From contig NZ_LLWH01000198.1 in the NCBI RefSeq assembly GCF_001411475.1, positions 37,981-101,980 on the forward strand: a stretch of 64,000 nt of DNA. The letters are read 5' to 3'. Shown here in pieces: positions 1 through 7,844 of the stretch. Each line of letters starts with the position of its first letter. Position 1 is the first letter of the stretch. Source of the stretch: Pseudomonas endophytica. GTDB lineage: Bacteria > Pseudomonadota > Gammaproteobacteria > Pseudomonadales > Pseudomonadaceae. The notes under the pieces were generated by a model. The model saw nothing but the letters and a program-made list of their open reading frames with translations, did not search any database and was not told where the DNA came from. Made by a program: the position numbers and the translations under genes.

Positions 1-2
1 TC

Positions 3-284
3 ACCGAACAAGTCATCCCGATGTGGCGTGCCCGCACCGATGGCGGCAGCTTGCTGCAACTGATTGACCAGGTCAGCCTCTACGCGCTAAAGGACTACTT
101 AAAGAACAGCCCTAAAATTGCCGTGATGCACAATGCCGACGACATCATCCTTGGCCCTGGCGATCTAGGTTTTCTACGCCAAACCTTCGGCAACCGCTTG
201 ACTGTCTACCCGTACGGCGGTCACTGCGGCAACCTTAACTACCGCGTCAACGCTAAAGACATGCTGGAGTTTTTCCGTGGCTAA
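3..284 (+). CDS. alpha/beta hydrolase, C-terminal part (gene starts outside window)
   Basis: Only the last roughly 94 codons lie in the window; the frame is open from base 3. The visible part reads like the end of an alpha/beta-hydrolase fold. An acidic 'MHNADDII' segment sits where the acid of the catalytic triad is usually found. A 'YGGHCGN' segment near the end would carry the catalytic His. The nucleophile elbow is outside the window, so the substrate cannot be inferred. The stop overlaps the start of the MlaA-like gene by 8 bases, so the two are probably co-transcribed and translationally coupled. The family assignment rests on these short motifs only. Confidence 0.7.
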   Translation, partial: TEQVIPMWRARTDGGSLLQLIDQVSLYALKDYLKNSPKIAVMHNADDIILGPGDLGFLRQTFGNRLTVYPYGGHCGNLNYRVNAKDMLEFFRG

Positions 285-1065
285 ACATCTCGTGCTTCTC
301 GCTGCCTTACTTAGCGCCGGCTACGCCCAAGCCGACGACAGCAAGTCGGTTAACCCGCGCACCTTTGACGAAGACGGATTTACCCAACCGCTAAAGCTGC
401 TCAAGTTCAACCCGGGCCTAGACCAACGTGAGTTTGAGCGCGCCACCATGGACGCACTCAACGTCTATGACCCGCTGGAATCAATCAACCGTCGCATTTA
501 CCACTTCAACTACCGCTTCGATCAGTGGGTATTTTTGCCTGTGGTGGACGGTTACCGCTACGTCACACCCAGCTTTGTACGCACCGGCGTGACAAATTTC
601 TTTAACAACCTGGGCGATGTGCCCAACCTGTTCAACAGCTTGCTGCAACTCAAGGGCGAGCGCTCAATGACCACCACCGCACGGTTGCTGTTTAACACCA
701 CATTAGGTCTTGGCGGGCTGTGGGACCCAGCCACCGCCATGGGGCTGCCGCGCCAAAGCGAAGACTTCGGCCAAACACTGGGCTTCTACGGTGTGCCGGG
801 CGGGGCCTACCTAATGCTGCCAATCTTAGGCCCGTCCAACCTGCGTGACACCACCGGTTTGGTAGTTGACTACGGCGCCAACCGAGAAATCAACTTCCTC
901 CACGTGCCGCGTGAAAGCACCCAGCATCCGGAAATCTGGCTCTTACAAGCCATTGATAAACGCTACAACACAAGTTTCCAATATGGCCAGTTCGACTCGC
1001 CGTTCGAGTATGACAAGTTGCGCTATATCTATACTGAGGCGCGTAAGTTACAGATTGCAGAATAA
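277..1065 (+). CDS. mlaA: MlaA/VacJ family outer-membrane phospholipid-transport protein
   Basis: 262 residues. MlaA is the outer-membrane component of the Mla system, which removes mislocalised phospholipids from the outer leaflet in retrograde transport and keeps the outer membrane asymmetric. The family core is recognisable: 'DPLESINRRIYHFNYRFDQW' near residues 65-85, then 'GVTNFFNNLGDVPNLFNSLLQ', and the glycine-rich 'GQTLGFYGVPGGAYLMLPILGPS' block. The N-terminus is a short signal peptide ending in AQA before DD. I see no lipobox cysteine, although the family is usually called lipoprotein, so a secreted or degenerate form is possible. The ATG overlaps the upstream hydrolase gene by 8 bases. 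The mla ABC-transporter genes are not in this window. Confidence 0.93.
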   Translation: MAKHLVLLAALLSAGYAQADDSKSVNPRTFDEDGFTQPLKLLKFNPGLDQREFERATMDALNVYDPLESINRRIYHFNYRFDQWVFLPVVDGYRYVTPSFVRTGVTNFFNNLGDVPNLFNSLLQLKGERSMTTTARLLFNTTLGLGGLWDPATAMGLPRQSEDFGQTLGFYGVPGGAYLMLPILGPSNLRDTTGLVVDYGANREINFLHVPRESTQHPEIWLLQAIDKRYNTSFQYGQFDSPFEYDKLRYIYTEARKLQIAE

Positions 1066-1080
1066 ACACCTACCTAGCAC

Positions 1081-1125
1081 AGCAGGCTGAGCAGCTCTGA
1101 ACTTTCTTACTCCAGCCTGCCTGCT
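1081..1125 (+). terminator. possible terminator hairpin after mlaA
   Basis: An AGCAGGCTG arm faces a CAGCCTGCCTGCT arm across a loop of about 25 bases, just after the mlaA stop. The T-rich tail is weak, so this is only a candidate. Confidence 0.35.
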
Positions 1126-1270
1126 ACACTGCCGGAAACCCTACAACCTTTAAGCTAAAAAGAACCTTTTATAAAACCTATAACTCGAGATATTTGGAAC
1201 TTTCCTACATCAGATCAGGCTACGCCTTGTTAACGTTCGGCCCTCTCTTAACCACCTAAAGAGCGACATC

Positions 1271-1942
1271 GTGACTTTTATTCAATCCGTGTCGGCACAT
1301 ACCCAAGTGCCTGTACGTATTATCCTTGCTGATGATCACCCAGTGGTATTACTCGGAGCACGCATGGCACTGGAGGCTATTACAACGTTGCCATTGAGTG
1401 TTGTTGCGCAAGCATCCTCCCCTGCCGAACTCATATTTCAATTAGAGCATGAACCCTGCGATTTACTGATCACAGATTACTCCATGCCCATCTGCCGGCA
1501 ACCCGACGGTCTTGCATTAATTAGCTACATACATCGCAATTATAAAAACACCAAAATTATGGTGATGACGATGGCAAGAAGCAATCTCCTGATGCAGCAC
1601 CTACTCACAACAGGTGTTAGGGGGGTTTTTGATAAACATCGTCCCCTTGATGAGCTCAGCCAAGCGGTCACTTCAGTACTAAAAGGTGAAAAATATTTAA
1701 GCCCGAGCTTGGAAAGCAACATTAAGAACATAAAAAATGGCATACCCAGGCAATTAAAACTAACACCAAAAGAATATGAAGTCATACGACTGCTTGGCGA
1801 AGGGCTTGCAGGCCGAGAAATAGCCAAACGGCTCAACCGCAGCGAAAAAACGATCAGTAGACAGAAACGTAGTGCTATGCAAAAACAGGGTATCTACAGT
1901 GAAAGTGAACCAAGAGATGCTGAAAAGAAAGTTAACCCCTAA
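1271..1942 (+). CDS. RcsB-like response regulator (receiver + LuxR/GerE helix-turn-helix)
   Basis: 223 residues with a GTG start. The receiver domain (about 15-135) has the acidic pair Asp21/Asp22 in 'LADDHPVV', the likely phosphoacceptor Asp69 in 'LITDYSMP', Thr100 and Lys122. The C-terminal GerE-type helix-turn-helix (about 155-205) contains 'KRLNRSEKTISRQKRSAM', very close to the recognition-helix region of enterobacterial RcsB. RcsB-type regulators govern capsule, motility and, in some Pseudomonas accessory islands, chaperone-usher fimbriae; that last link is from memory. No histidine kinase or phosphotransfer gene is adjacent. The gene looks more A+T-rich than mlaA and probably marks the left edge of the accessory region, so control of the island's surface genes is a reasonable inference. 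Confidence 0.88.
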   Translation: MTFIQSVSAHTQVPVRIILADDHPVVLLGARMALEAITTLPLSVVAQASSPAELIFQLEHEPCDLLITDYSMPICRQPDGLALISYIHRNYKNTKIMVMTMARSNLLMQHLLTTGVRGVFDKHRPLDELSQAVTSVLKGEKYLSPSLESNIKNIKNGIPRQLKLTPKEYEVIRLLGEGLAGREIAKRLNRSEKTISRQKRSAMQKQGIYSESEPRDAEKKVNP

Positions 1943-2070
1943 CATGTCTTAACACGCTTATCAGCAAACACTTCAAATCAGCACACATCGCACATAGGCT
2001 GCTATTTTTATCAACTGGCTTGCTAACATAAGGCAAACCTCCTAGACACCACGCGAAAAACAGCCAAAAC

Positions 2071-2086
2071 CTATCAGAACTACTAG
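2071..2086. promoter_or_regulatory. CT-N12-AG dyad upstream of the secreted Cys-rich protein gene
   Basis: CTATCAGAACTACTAG is an imperfect dyad (10 of 16 positions symmetric) ending 84 bases before the chosen start at 2171. Its right 12 bases, CAGAACTACTAG, recur at 15191-15202 in the divergent RHS/operon promoter region. The CT-N12-AG geometry is that of LuxR-family operator boxes in Pseudomonas. Function is inferred. Confidence 0.45.
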
Positions 2087-2170
2087 TATCGAATCGCTTG
2101 CTTTCGACGTAAGGTCGTGAAACCGATATCTATCGGCTGCCCACCTAACGTCACTGCAAGGATATTAAAA

Positions 2171-2824
2171 ATGGCTAATAGATTTTTTTCAAAAGCAGTA
2201 TTTCCCACCGCATCCCTTTTAATTGTCGCCGCCATGGCGGCGAGCTTATCAACCTCTGTGTTTGCAGCTGGACCAGTTGTTACTCCTGGTGAGAATGGCT
2301 GGTCAGATGAGGTAGGGGCTGAAGACTACACCTATAAATGCCCAACTAATATGGCAATGACCGGCAGGGCACACTATGGGGACGAAGACGAAGGTATAAA
2401 TATGAGGTGCATGCCTTTTATTTCATATGGGGAAGTGGGCACATTGTCCGCAAGAATAGCGAATACCCCTGACCACGATGGAGTATGGTCTCCAGAACAG
2501 TACGAAGGAAAGGATGAAGATGGCAACCATGTAGGACACGATTACACATGTCCGGACGGTGAAGTTTTAACCGGAATAGGACATACAGGCGATGAAAATG
2601 GCAGGACAACCTATCGTTGTAGCGTATTGAAAATAAATGGCGAGGCTAAAAAATTAACACCCGGCACTCAACATAAAGTTAAAGAGTCAGATCATGCTTA
2701 TGTATGCACGAATGGGCAAGCATTTATTAGACGCGCACATTTATGCACAGGAGGCGCCGGCAGTGCTTGTGATGAAAACCGAGATACGATTTATCAATGC
2801 GGCTATGTTCGCGGAACCGATTAA
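2171..2824 (+). CDS. secreted protein with three Cys-rich repeats, unknown function
   Basis: 217 residues from the ATG at 2171, which has AAGGA 8 bases upstream. An upstream GTG at 2117 is possible but would put 18 residues ahead of the signal peptide. The signal peptide runs to about residue 34, ending VFA before AG. The mature part has three copies of a pattern of about 45-50 residues: Y-x-C-P-x(5)-TG-x(2)-H-x-GDE-x(4)-Y-x-C, most clearly 'YTCPDGEVLTGIGHTGDENG'. The third copy is expanded and has extra cysteines. Each repeat could close one disulfide in the periplasm or outside the cell. The layout faintly recalls the dermatopontin-type repeat, but I cannot claim homology. It lies between the RcsB-like regulator and the convergent RHS remnant, with a CT-N12-AG dyad upstream. 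Confidence 0.75.
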   Translation: MANRFFSKAVFPTASLLIVAAMAASLSTSVFAAGPVVTPGENGWSDEVGAEDYTYKCPTNMAMTGRAHYGDEDEGINMRCMPFISYGEVGTLSARIANTPDHDGVWSPEQYEGKDEDGNHVGHDYTCPDGEVLTGIGHTGDENGRTTYRCSVLKINGEAKKLTPGTQHKVKESDHAYVCTNGQAFIRRAHLCTGGAGSACDENRDTIYQCGYVRGTD

Positions 2825-2873
2825 CAAGCAATAACACTATACTAGTCGACCCCATTAATTAATGATTAACAAA

Positions 2874-2909
2874 ATAATCCGAGAGAGGCAAGACCTTTCT
2901 CGGACTATT
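2874..2909. terminator. bidirectional terminator between convergent genes
   Basis: TCCGAGA (2878-2884) pairs with TCTCGGA (2898-2904), flanked by AATAA and CTATT, between the convergent stops at 2824 and 2935. It could serve both strands. Confidence 0.6.
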
Positions 2910-2934
2910 CAAACTTTCGATTTAAGTCATAGCA

Positions 2935-5900
2935 TTATATCGACAGACAATTAAGCCCCCCCACACTGACACTCTTTAAGCGATTAAGTTCGTCGTACTC
3001 CATGATGCGTCCTGCCTCATCCCTTACCATATTTCCATCGGCATCATAAACTAGCTCAACAACCGTGGGTGTGCCATTGTCAATTGAATATGAAAAACTA
3101 GTTAATTGTACCGGATCAATCGACTTAAAATGGTACTCAGCAACGCTCATGCCACCATCAGCATAGGAAGTCCTAACTTCAGTAATGTTATCCAGGTCAT
3201 CGAAGCTGAACATTTGCATAGCAATCGGCCTACCAAATGGATCTATTGGTGGTTGAGTGCCCGTACATTCATACATGTCTAGGCGACTGCATGTATCGTA
3301 AAAGTATTTTTCACTTCTAATGATTTGATCGCCCTCGCTCAAGACTCTTGAAACAAGGTTATCCACCTCATCGTATTGTTGATTGAGGATTTGCTCGATA
3401 CCGTTAAGATCGAATGTTCGTAAAATTTCACGCCCATACACATCATACTCAAGGGCTATACTGACATAACGACTCGATGAGCAATCAACGGTATAGATGC
3501 TTTTTACCAAACCCAAACTATTGTAGGTAAAGTCTGAAGCGGTATCGCCTAACTCCGTACGCGACATTCTTCCAGCATCTTCAAGTTTATAGGTATAGGT
3601 TTGTAGTTGACCTAACACATCGGTATAAGAGAGCAGTCTCGACTTCAAACTGTATTTATAGCTCATCTCTAAGGGTGGATTACCTGAGTGAGAAACCGAT
3701 TCTTTTTTAACTTCCCCAGTACTAAAATACTCCCGTGCCAAGAACTGTCCATCCTCACTGCACTCACACAACCGTGCGTCTTTTGAGTCATAGACGTAAT
3801 AAGCATTAACGTCCTCGTTGATGAATCGACGCTCAATCGGCTCTTCCCCTAACTGAGGGAGATAGTTATATTCAATGGTCTGTCCACGCGCAGTAGTAAC
3901 ACTGCACGGTTGAAGTTCACCCGGTTTATAAGTGAACGCCTTTTTGCGGCCACCGATAACAGAGGATGAGAGACGATCTAGACCATCAAAGCTTTGCGTA
4001 CCTAATATACGCTCCGCCACACTAATTTGGGTTGGTAAATCCTCACTGCTGTGCAACGCATACTCCCTCACGACCTTTACGCCATTAGGAAGTGTTGTCT
4101 CGAGTACGCGATCGTAAGCATCATATGTGTACAGCGTTTCACGAGCCTTGGCATCCACTTGTTTAGCAAGACGCCCCAACCCATCGTAAAAACTTTCATC
4201 CCGGCTATAGATTAATTCACCTGTCCCGTCAAAGCGGTCAGTGGTTACAGGCTTATCAAAAACATTTACTTTAGTAACAGTATAGTCATAAAACACCGAT
4301 GAGTCTGACACTGCACTCCAGGATGTTATAATTTTACCTTTCCAATCAGCAGTACCAATTGGATTGGTAGACTCATTGACCTGTACCCCATCAGGACGAA
4401 TTTCAGTTAACTGCTGCCCCCAATCGTCATAAGTGAATGTAGTCTTAAGTTCGAGAGCACGAGTGTCATCGAGCCAGTCAAACTCAACTTCCGAAATTAC
4501 ATGTCCAAAAACATCATAGTCAGCAGTATAGGTATCCCGATAAAGATCGGATAAATTACGATTTTCGGCATCAGCATTTTGTCTTTTTTCGCCGACTACT
4601 CGATTGAAGCCATCCAGTAACGTTTGAGTTTTTACACCCTTGACATTGGTAGTGGTTTGAGTCGGATAAAGAGTAGACCCTGGGGTGTAGAGAGTATAAG
4701 CGTAAACCCGCTCAGCTCTATATTCAGGATCATCGGGCGATACGACCTCACTCACCACTCGCATCAGTACATCATAGGTGTATCGGACAGTGACGTTATT
4801 CTCATCACTCACCAATAATGATTGACCATGTATCAGAGAGGTTTCACTGGTGATAACTTTTATTGCCTGGTCAAAGTTGTTGCTTGTCGTTGTGATGGTG
4901 TGCAATACCGTTTCAGCAGCCAGACTAAAACTCTTTGTGGCCAATGAGTATTCAAAGTCGATTAAAAAGCAGCGATCTTTTTCAGGCGATTCTGAAGACA
5001 CAGAGAAATTTAAATTTTGGTAATTGACACGACCATATAGGTACTGAGTGTCCAGATCATCATAATAATGGTACTGACTCGTTTGAAGAGTGCGCTCATT
5101 ACTGCCAAACACTTCAAGCAATGTTTCACTCTCCACGCTCAACCAATCTGCATGTGCGGGATCCAGCCCGGCAAATTGGATATACCGATAACGGGTAGCC
5201 AGCGTAGGTGCACCCGCATACTCACTGTCTGCCGGTACTACCAAGGTTTCTTTTAAATTACGTACAAATTGTTCGGGGTCAGCCGGACATCCATCCTCTG
5301 CTTCAAGCCCATAGTACGTACTGATTTCAGCCACACCGTTGGCATCGACTTGCCGGACCAGGTTCCCGTATTCATCGTAATCAGTCGCTACTACTTCTGA
5401 ACGACCAGCCCCGTTGAGCGACCAGAACGTTTCAACTGTTTTAGGTAATTGAAAATTATTGGGCTGAGATTCAAAGTCAACGTCTCGCGCGTGATACGTA
5501 GTTCTGACACGCTTGAGAGCTCCATTTTGGGTAGTAGACTCTTCCGTCAGTAAATGAAAGGAGTTGAATGTTCGCTCCGTACGCTGAACCTCACGCCCCT
5601 CAGACATCAAGTATTCGACCGTGCTGTAATCATAACCGGTCACTTGGTAAAGATTATCAATACCTTCGTTGTTCCATATTAAACCTGGAGCACCAAAACC
5701 TAAAAAGTTATGGTGGGTTTTAGGCTCTGGAGCTGGTAAATCATAGCCATAGACAGTTTCGATAACCGGCTGACCACAGCCAGGGTCCGCAAGGTGCCTG
5801 GTTACGCGCGGCAGGTTCGGAGAATTAGCATCGGGATGTTGATGTCCCTCGTCCTCATAGTAAATCGTTTCATGGCTACCCGTAGGAGTCTCAACTTCGC

Positions 5901-6621
5901 TAATACAATAATACCCACGTACGTTGATGTACCTGAATAACCAGTGCGCATTGTCTTCAGTCGGCAACAAAAGTGTTGTCTGCAAATCACCGGCAAGATA
6001 GACCATCTTATAGACAGCCAAAGGCGAGCCGTCTATTCCTGAGTAAGGATAAAATCTCACTAACAGCGTACCATCCTCTCTGACAAAATCGAGCAAAGTC
6101 TCTCCTCGCCCATCTTTGATATCAGAGAGTAAATATGAATCCTTGTACGGTAGATAGCTTAAATTTACCTGACGTCCTTCGCGACTGTAAATTTTGACCG
6201 GCAATGCTAAAGAACCATAGACGCGCAAAATCTCCGTGATACCTGACTTATAGACAACCCTATACTGCTCACCCTCCTTGTACAGGCGAAAAGTATCGAG
6301 CTTTTTTTCATCCATCACCAACTGACCATTATCAGTCGCACCGGTAACTCTATAGGTTTCACCGGAGCTCAATGACAGGACTTTATTAACAAGGTTATAT
6401 TCGGTTTGTTGCAAACTCCACCCAGGGCCAAAGCCGCTATCACGCATATTCAGCGCGCTGAATACCAAAGACAATGGCACCATCGGCCCCATCAGATCAT
6501 TGGTGTTTAGATCAGGCAAATTTATAGCAACACTGTATTGTCCGGTTCTTGGATCAACCCCTCCCGTTAAATAACTCATAAAATTAAACGCATTTGAATG
6601 TACCGCATTTGACGTAGCCAT
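2935..6621 (-). CDS. RHS/TcC-like shell protein lacking the C-terminal cleavage and toxin region
   Basis: 1228 residues. The N-terminus 'SNAFNFMSYLTGGVDPRTGQ' and the following beta-rich block match the start of the full-length RHS protein at 15343-20331. Many YD-type repeats follow ('YDAYDRVLETTLPNG', 'YDVYGREILRTFDLNG', 'YDADGNMVRDEAGRIMEYDE'). RHS and TcC proteins build a hollow beta-cage that encloses a C-terminal toxin. Here the reading frame stops just after 'YDELNRLKSVSVGG'. It lacks the last part of the cage, the arginine-rich 'RFxSPD...NPYxY' segment, the DPxG self-cleavage motif and any toxin tip. No homologous sequence continues past the stop, so this looks like a 3' deletion rather than a single nonsense change. 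It may be a remnant, or a reservoir for recombination with the full-length gene. No signal peptide is visible. Confidence 0.85.
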   Translation of the reverse strand: MATSNAVHSNAFNFMSYLTGGVDPRTGQYSVAINLPDLNTNDLMGPMVPLSLVFSALNMRDSGFGPGWSLQQTEYNLVNKVLSLSSGETYRVTGATDNGQLVMDEKKLDTFRLYKEGEQYRVVYKSGITEILRVYGSLALPVKIYSREGRQVNLSYLPYKDSYLLSDIKDGRGETLLDFVREDGTLLVRFYPYSGIDGSPLAVYKMVYLAGDLQTTLLLPTEDNAHWLFRYINVRGYYCISEVETPTGSHETIYYEDEGHQHPDANSPNLPRVTRHLADPGCGQPVIETVYGYDLPAPEPKTHHNFLGFGAPGLIWNNEGIDNLYQVTGYDYSTVEYLMSEGREVQRTERTFNSFHLLTEESTTQNGALKRVRTTYHARDVDFESQPNNFQLPKTVETFWSLNGAGRSEVVATDYDEYGNLVRQVDANGVAEISTYYGLEAEDGCPADPEQFVRNLKETLVVPADSEYAGAPTLATRYRYIQFAGLDPAHADWLSVESETLLEVFGSNERTLQTSQYHYYDDLDTQYLYGRVNYQNLNFSVSSESPEKDRCFLIDFEYSLATKSFSLAAETVLHTITTTSNNFDQAIKVITSETSLIHGQSLLVSDENNVTVRYTYDVLMRVVSEVVSPDDPEYRAERVYAYTLYTPGSTLYPTQTTTNVKGVKTQTLLDGFNRVVGEKRQNADAENRNLSDLYRDTYTADYDVFGHVISEVEFDWLDDTRALELKTTFTYDDWGQQLTEIRPDGVQVNESTNPIGTADWKGKIITSWSAVSDSSVFYDYTVTKVNVFDKPVTTDRFDGTGELIYSRDESFYDGLGRLAKQVDAKARETLYTYDAYDRVLETTLPNGVKVVREYALHSSEDLPTQISVAERILGTQSFDGLDRLSSSVIGGRKKAFTYKPGELQPCSVTTARGQTIEYNYLPQLGEEPIERRFINEDVNAYYVYDSKDARLCECSEDGQFLAREYFSTGEVKKESVSHSGNPPLEMSYKYSLKSRLLSYTDVLGQLQTYTYKLEDAGRMSRTELGDTASDFTYNSLGLVKSIYTVDCSSSRYVSIALEYDVYGREILRTFDLNGIEQILNQQYDEVDNLVSRVLSEGDQIIRSEKYFYDTCSRLDMYECTGTQPPIDPFGRPIAMQMFSFDDLDNITEVRTSYADGGMSVAEYHFKSIDPVQLTSFSYSIDNGTPTVVELVYDADGNMVRDEAGRIMEYDELNRLKSVSVGGLNCLSI

Positions 6622-6640
6622 GAGCGCTCACCAAGATAAA

Positions 6641-6680
6641 AAAGGAAGGGTATTCAAACACTCCGAATACCCTATTAGAT
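6641..6680 (-). terminator. terminator of the leftward four-gene operon
   Basis: On the minus strand AGGGTATTC and GAATACCCT form a 9-bp stem with a 9-base loop, followed by a T-rich tract (TTCCTTTTTT). It follows the 378-residue gene and precedes the RHS-remnant start at 6621, so it would limit read-through into that gene. Confidence 0.7.
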
Positions 6681-6707
6681 TTAGTAAAGATTTATTGAAT
6701 AGACTGA

Positions 6708-7844
6708 CTATTTAACTGAAGCTGTCAGATCCGGTGTAGGAGGAGTAATTTCAATACAAGAGAGCTTTCCTTTTATATTGCCTTGAACATACTTTCTATC
6801 CACCAGTACTAGACCGGCCGCATTCATATCAACCGGTAGAGGTTTACCAATTTTTACGTCAGCTTCGTACAGCTCAGTAATTTCAACTCGCGCTATTGTG
6901 GTGGTTTTGTTGGTGACTTTCAGTAATGCTGTCCAGTCAGGGGTATGATTATCCTCACGGTTCTTGTAGCAGGCGGCTTCTGAAGACAAATAAATGAGGG
7001 TTCCCGAAGCGACATTAACAAATTGCATCGCATAAACATCATCATTCGGGCACTTCTGCGGATTAGTCGGACTCATCGAATAACCATTCTCATCCGTCCA
7101 TATTTGAAAGCGATGGGTATACTTAGTCCAGGTAGGAATCGTACAATCCAATATACCATCTCCACCTTGATCTGGGTGTTTGCCCCATAAGTTAATATAC
7201 GATGAGGCATTAGCAGTGTTTATAGATGAGCCAGTAGGTTCAGCTGTTTTAATAGCTGCACCCACCTGAGTCGAAACACCAGTACTACTTGAAAGATCCG
7301 GTGTAGAGGGTTCAATTCGAACACAAGATAACTTGCCCTCAATATTATATCGGTTAAATAGCCCGCCGCTTAATTCTAACCCTGGAGCTAGAATTACATG
7401 CCGCTCAGGATTGGCAAGCTTTATGTCCAGACTCGCCTTAAAACCTTGCAGAAATAACTGAGGGACAGAAGTGTTCTTGTTCCTTGTAATGACATTGAAA
7501 ATCCAATCCGCATCTGCATCATCTAGATCGCAACTCGATTCAGAGAGGAACGATATTTTAGTCATAGAGGGCACATTCTTCAGCTCGAAAGAATACGCTT
7601 GATCATTGTCACAACCATAGGTGTTATTTTTAAAATCCACCTCTGTCTTTAAAATTGGAATTTGACAGTTTTCATCTCCCTGGCCATCGTCCCTAGCATT
7701 ATAAATTATAATTTTCGGCGTATCTTCCGGCAACTTCGTCACGGCAGTAGAGGCATAAGCCATTGAGCCCAGCAGTACATAACTTGTACAGCCTACAAAG
7801 ATGCCTAGACACATACGGTTTAAATAGTTGATTGAACGAATCAT
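6708..7844 (-). CDS. secreted tandem-domain protein, unknown function
   Basis: 378 residues. A signal peptide covers about residues 1-32, ending AYA before ST. The mature protein is two divergent copies of one domain of about 145 residues. Each opens with a Gly/Asp-rich strand and an early Cys, has a mid-domain 'LSSEAAC' or 'LSESSC' segment, and ends with matching text: 'IEGKLSCVRIEPSTPDL' in the first copy and 'IKGKLSCIEITPPTPDL' in the second. The paired cysteines suggest disulfides. The fold is not one I can name; a small beta-sandwich is likely. Its ATG overlaps the stop of the upstream P47-like gene by 4 bases (ATGA), so the two are translationally coupled. It is the only product of the operon with an obvious Sec signal. 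Confidence 0.78.
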   Translation of the reverse strand: MIRSINYLNRMCLGIFVGCTSYVLLGSMAYASTAVTKLPEDTPKIIIYNARDDGQGDENCQIPILKTEVDFKNNTYGCDNDQAYSFELKNVPSMTKISFLSESSCDLDDADADWIFNVITRNKNTSVPQLFLQGFKASLDIKLANPERHVILAPGLELSGGLFNRYNIEGKLSCVRIEPSTPDLSSSTGVSTQVGAAIKTAEPTGSSINTANASSYINLWGKHPDQGGDGILDCTIPTWTKYTHRFQIWTDENGYSMSPTNPQKCPNDDVYAMQFVNVASGTLIYLSSEAACYKNREDNHTPDWTALLKVTNKTTTIARVEITELYEADVKIGKPLPVDMNAAGLVLVDRKYVQGNIKGKLSCIEITPPTPDLTASVK

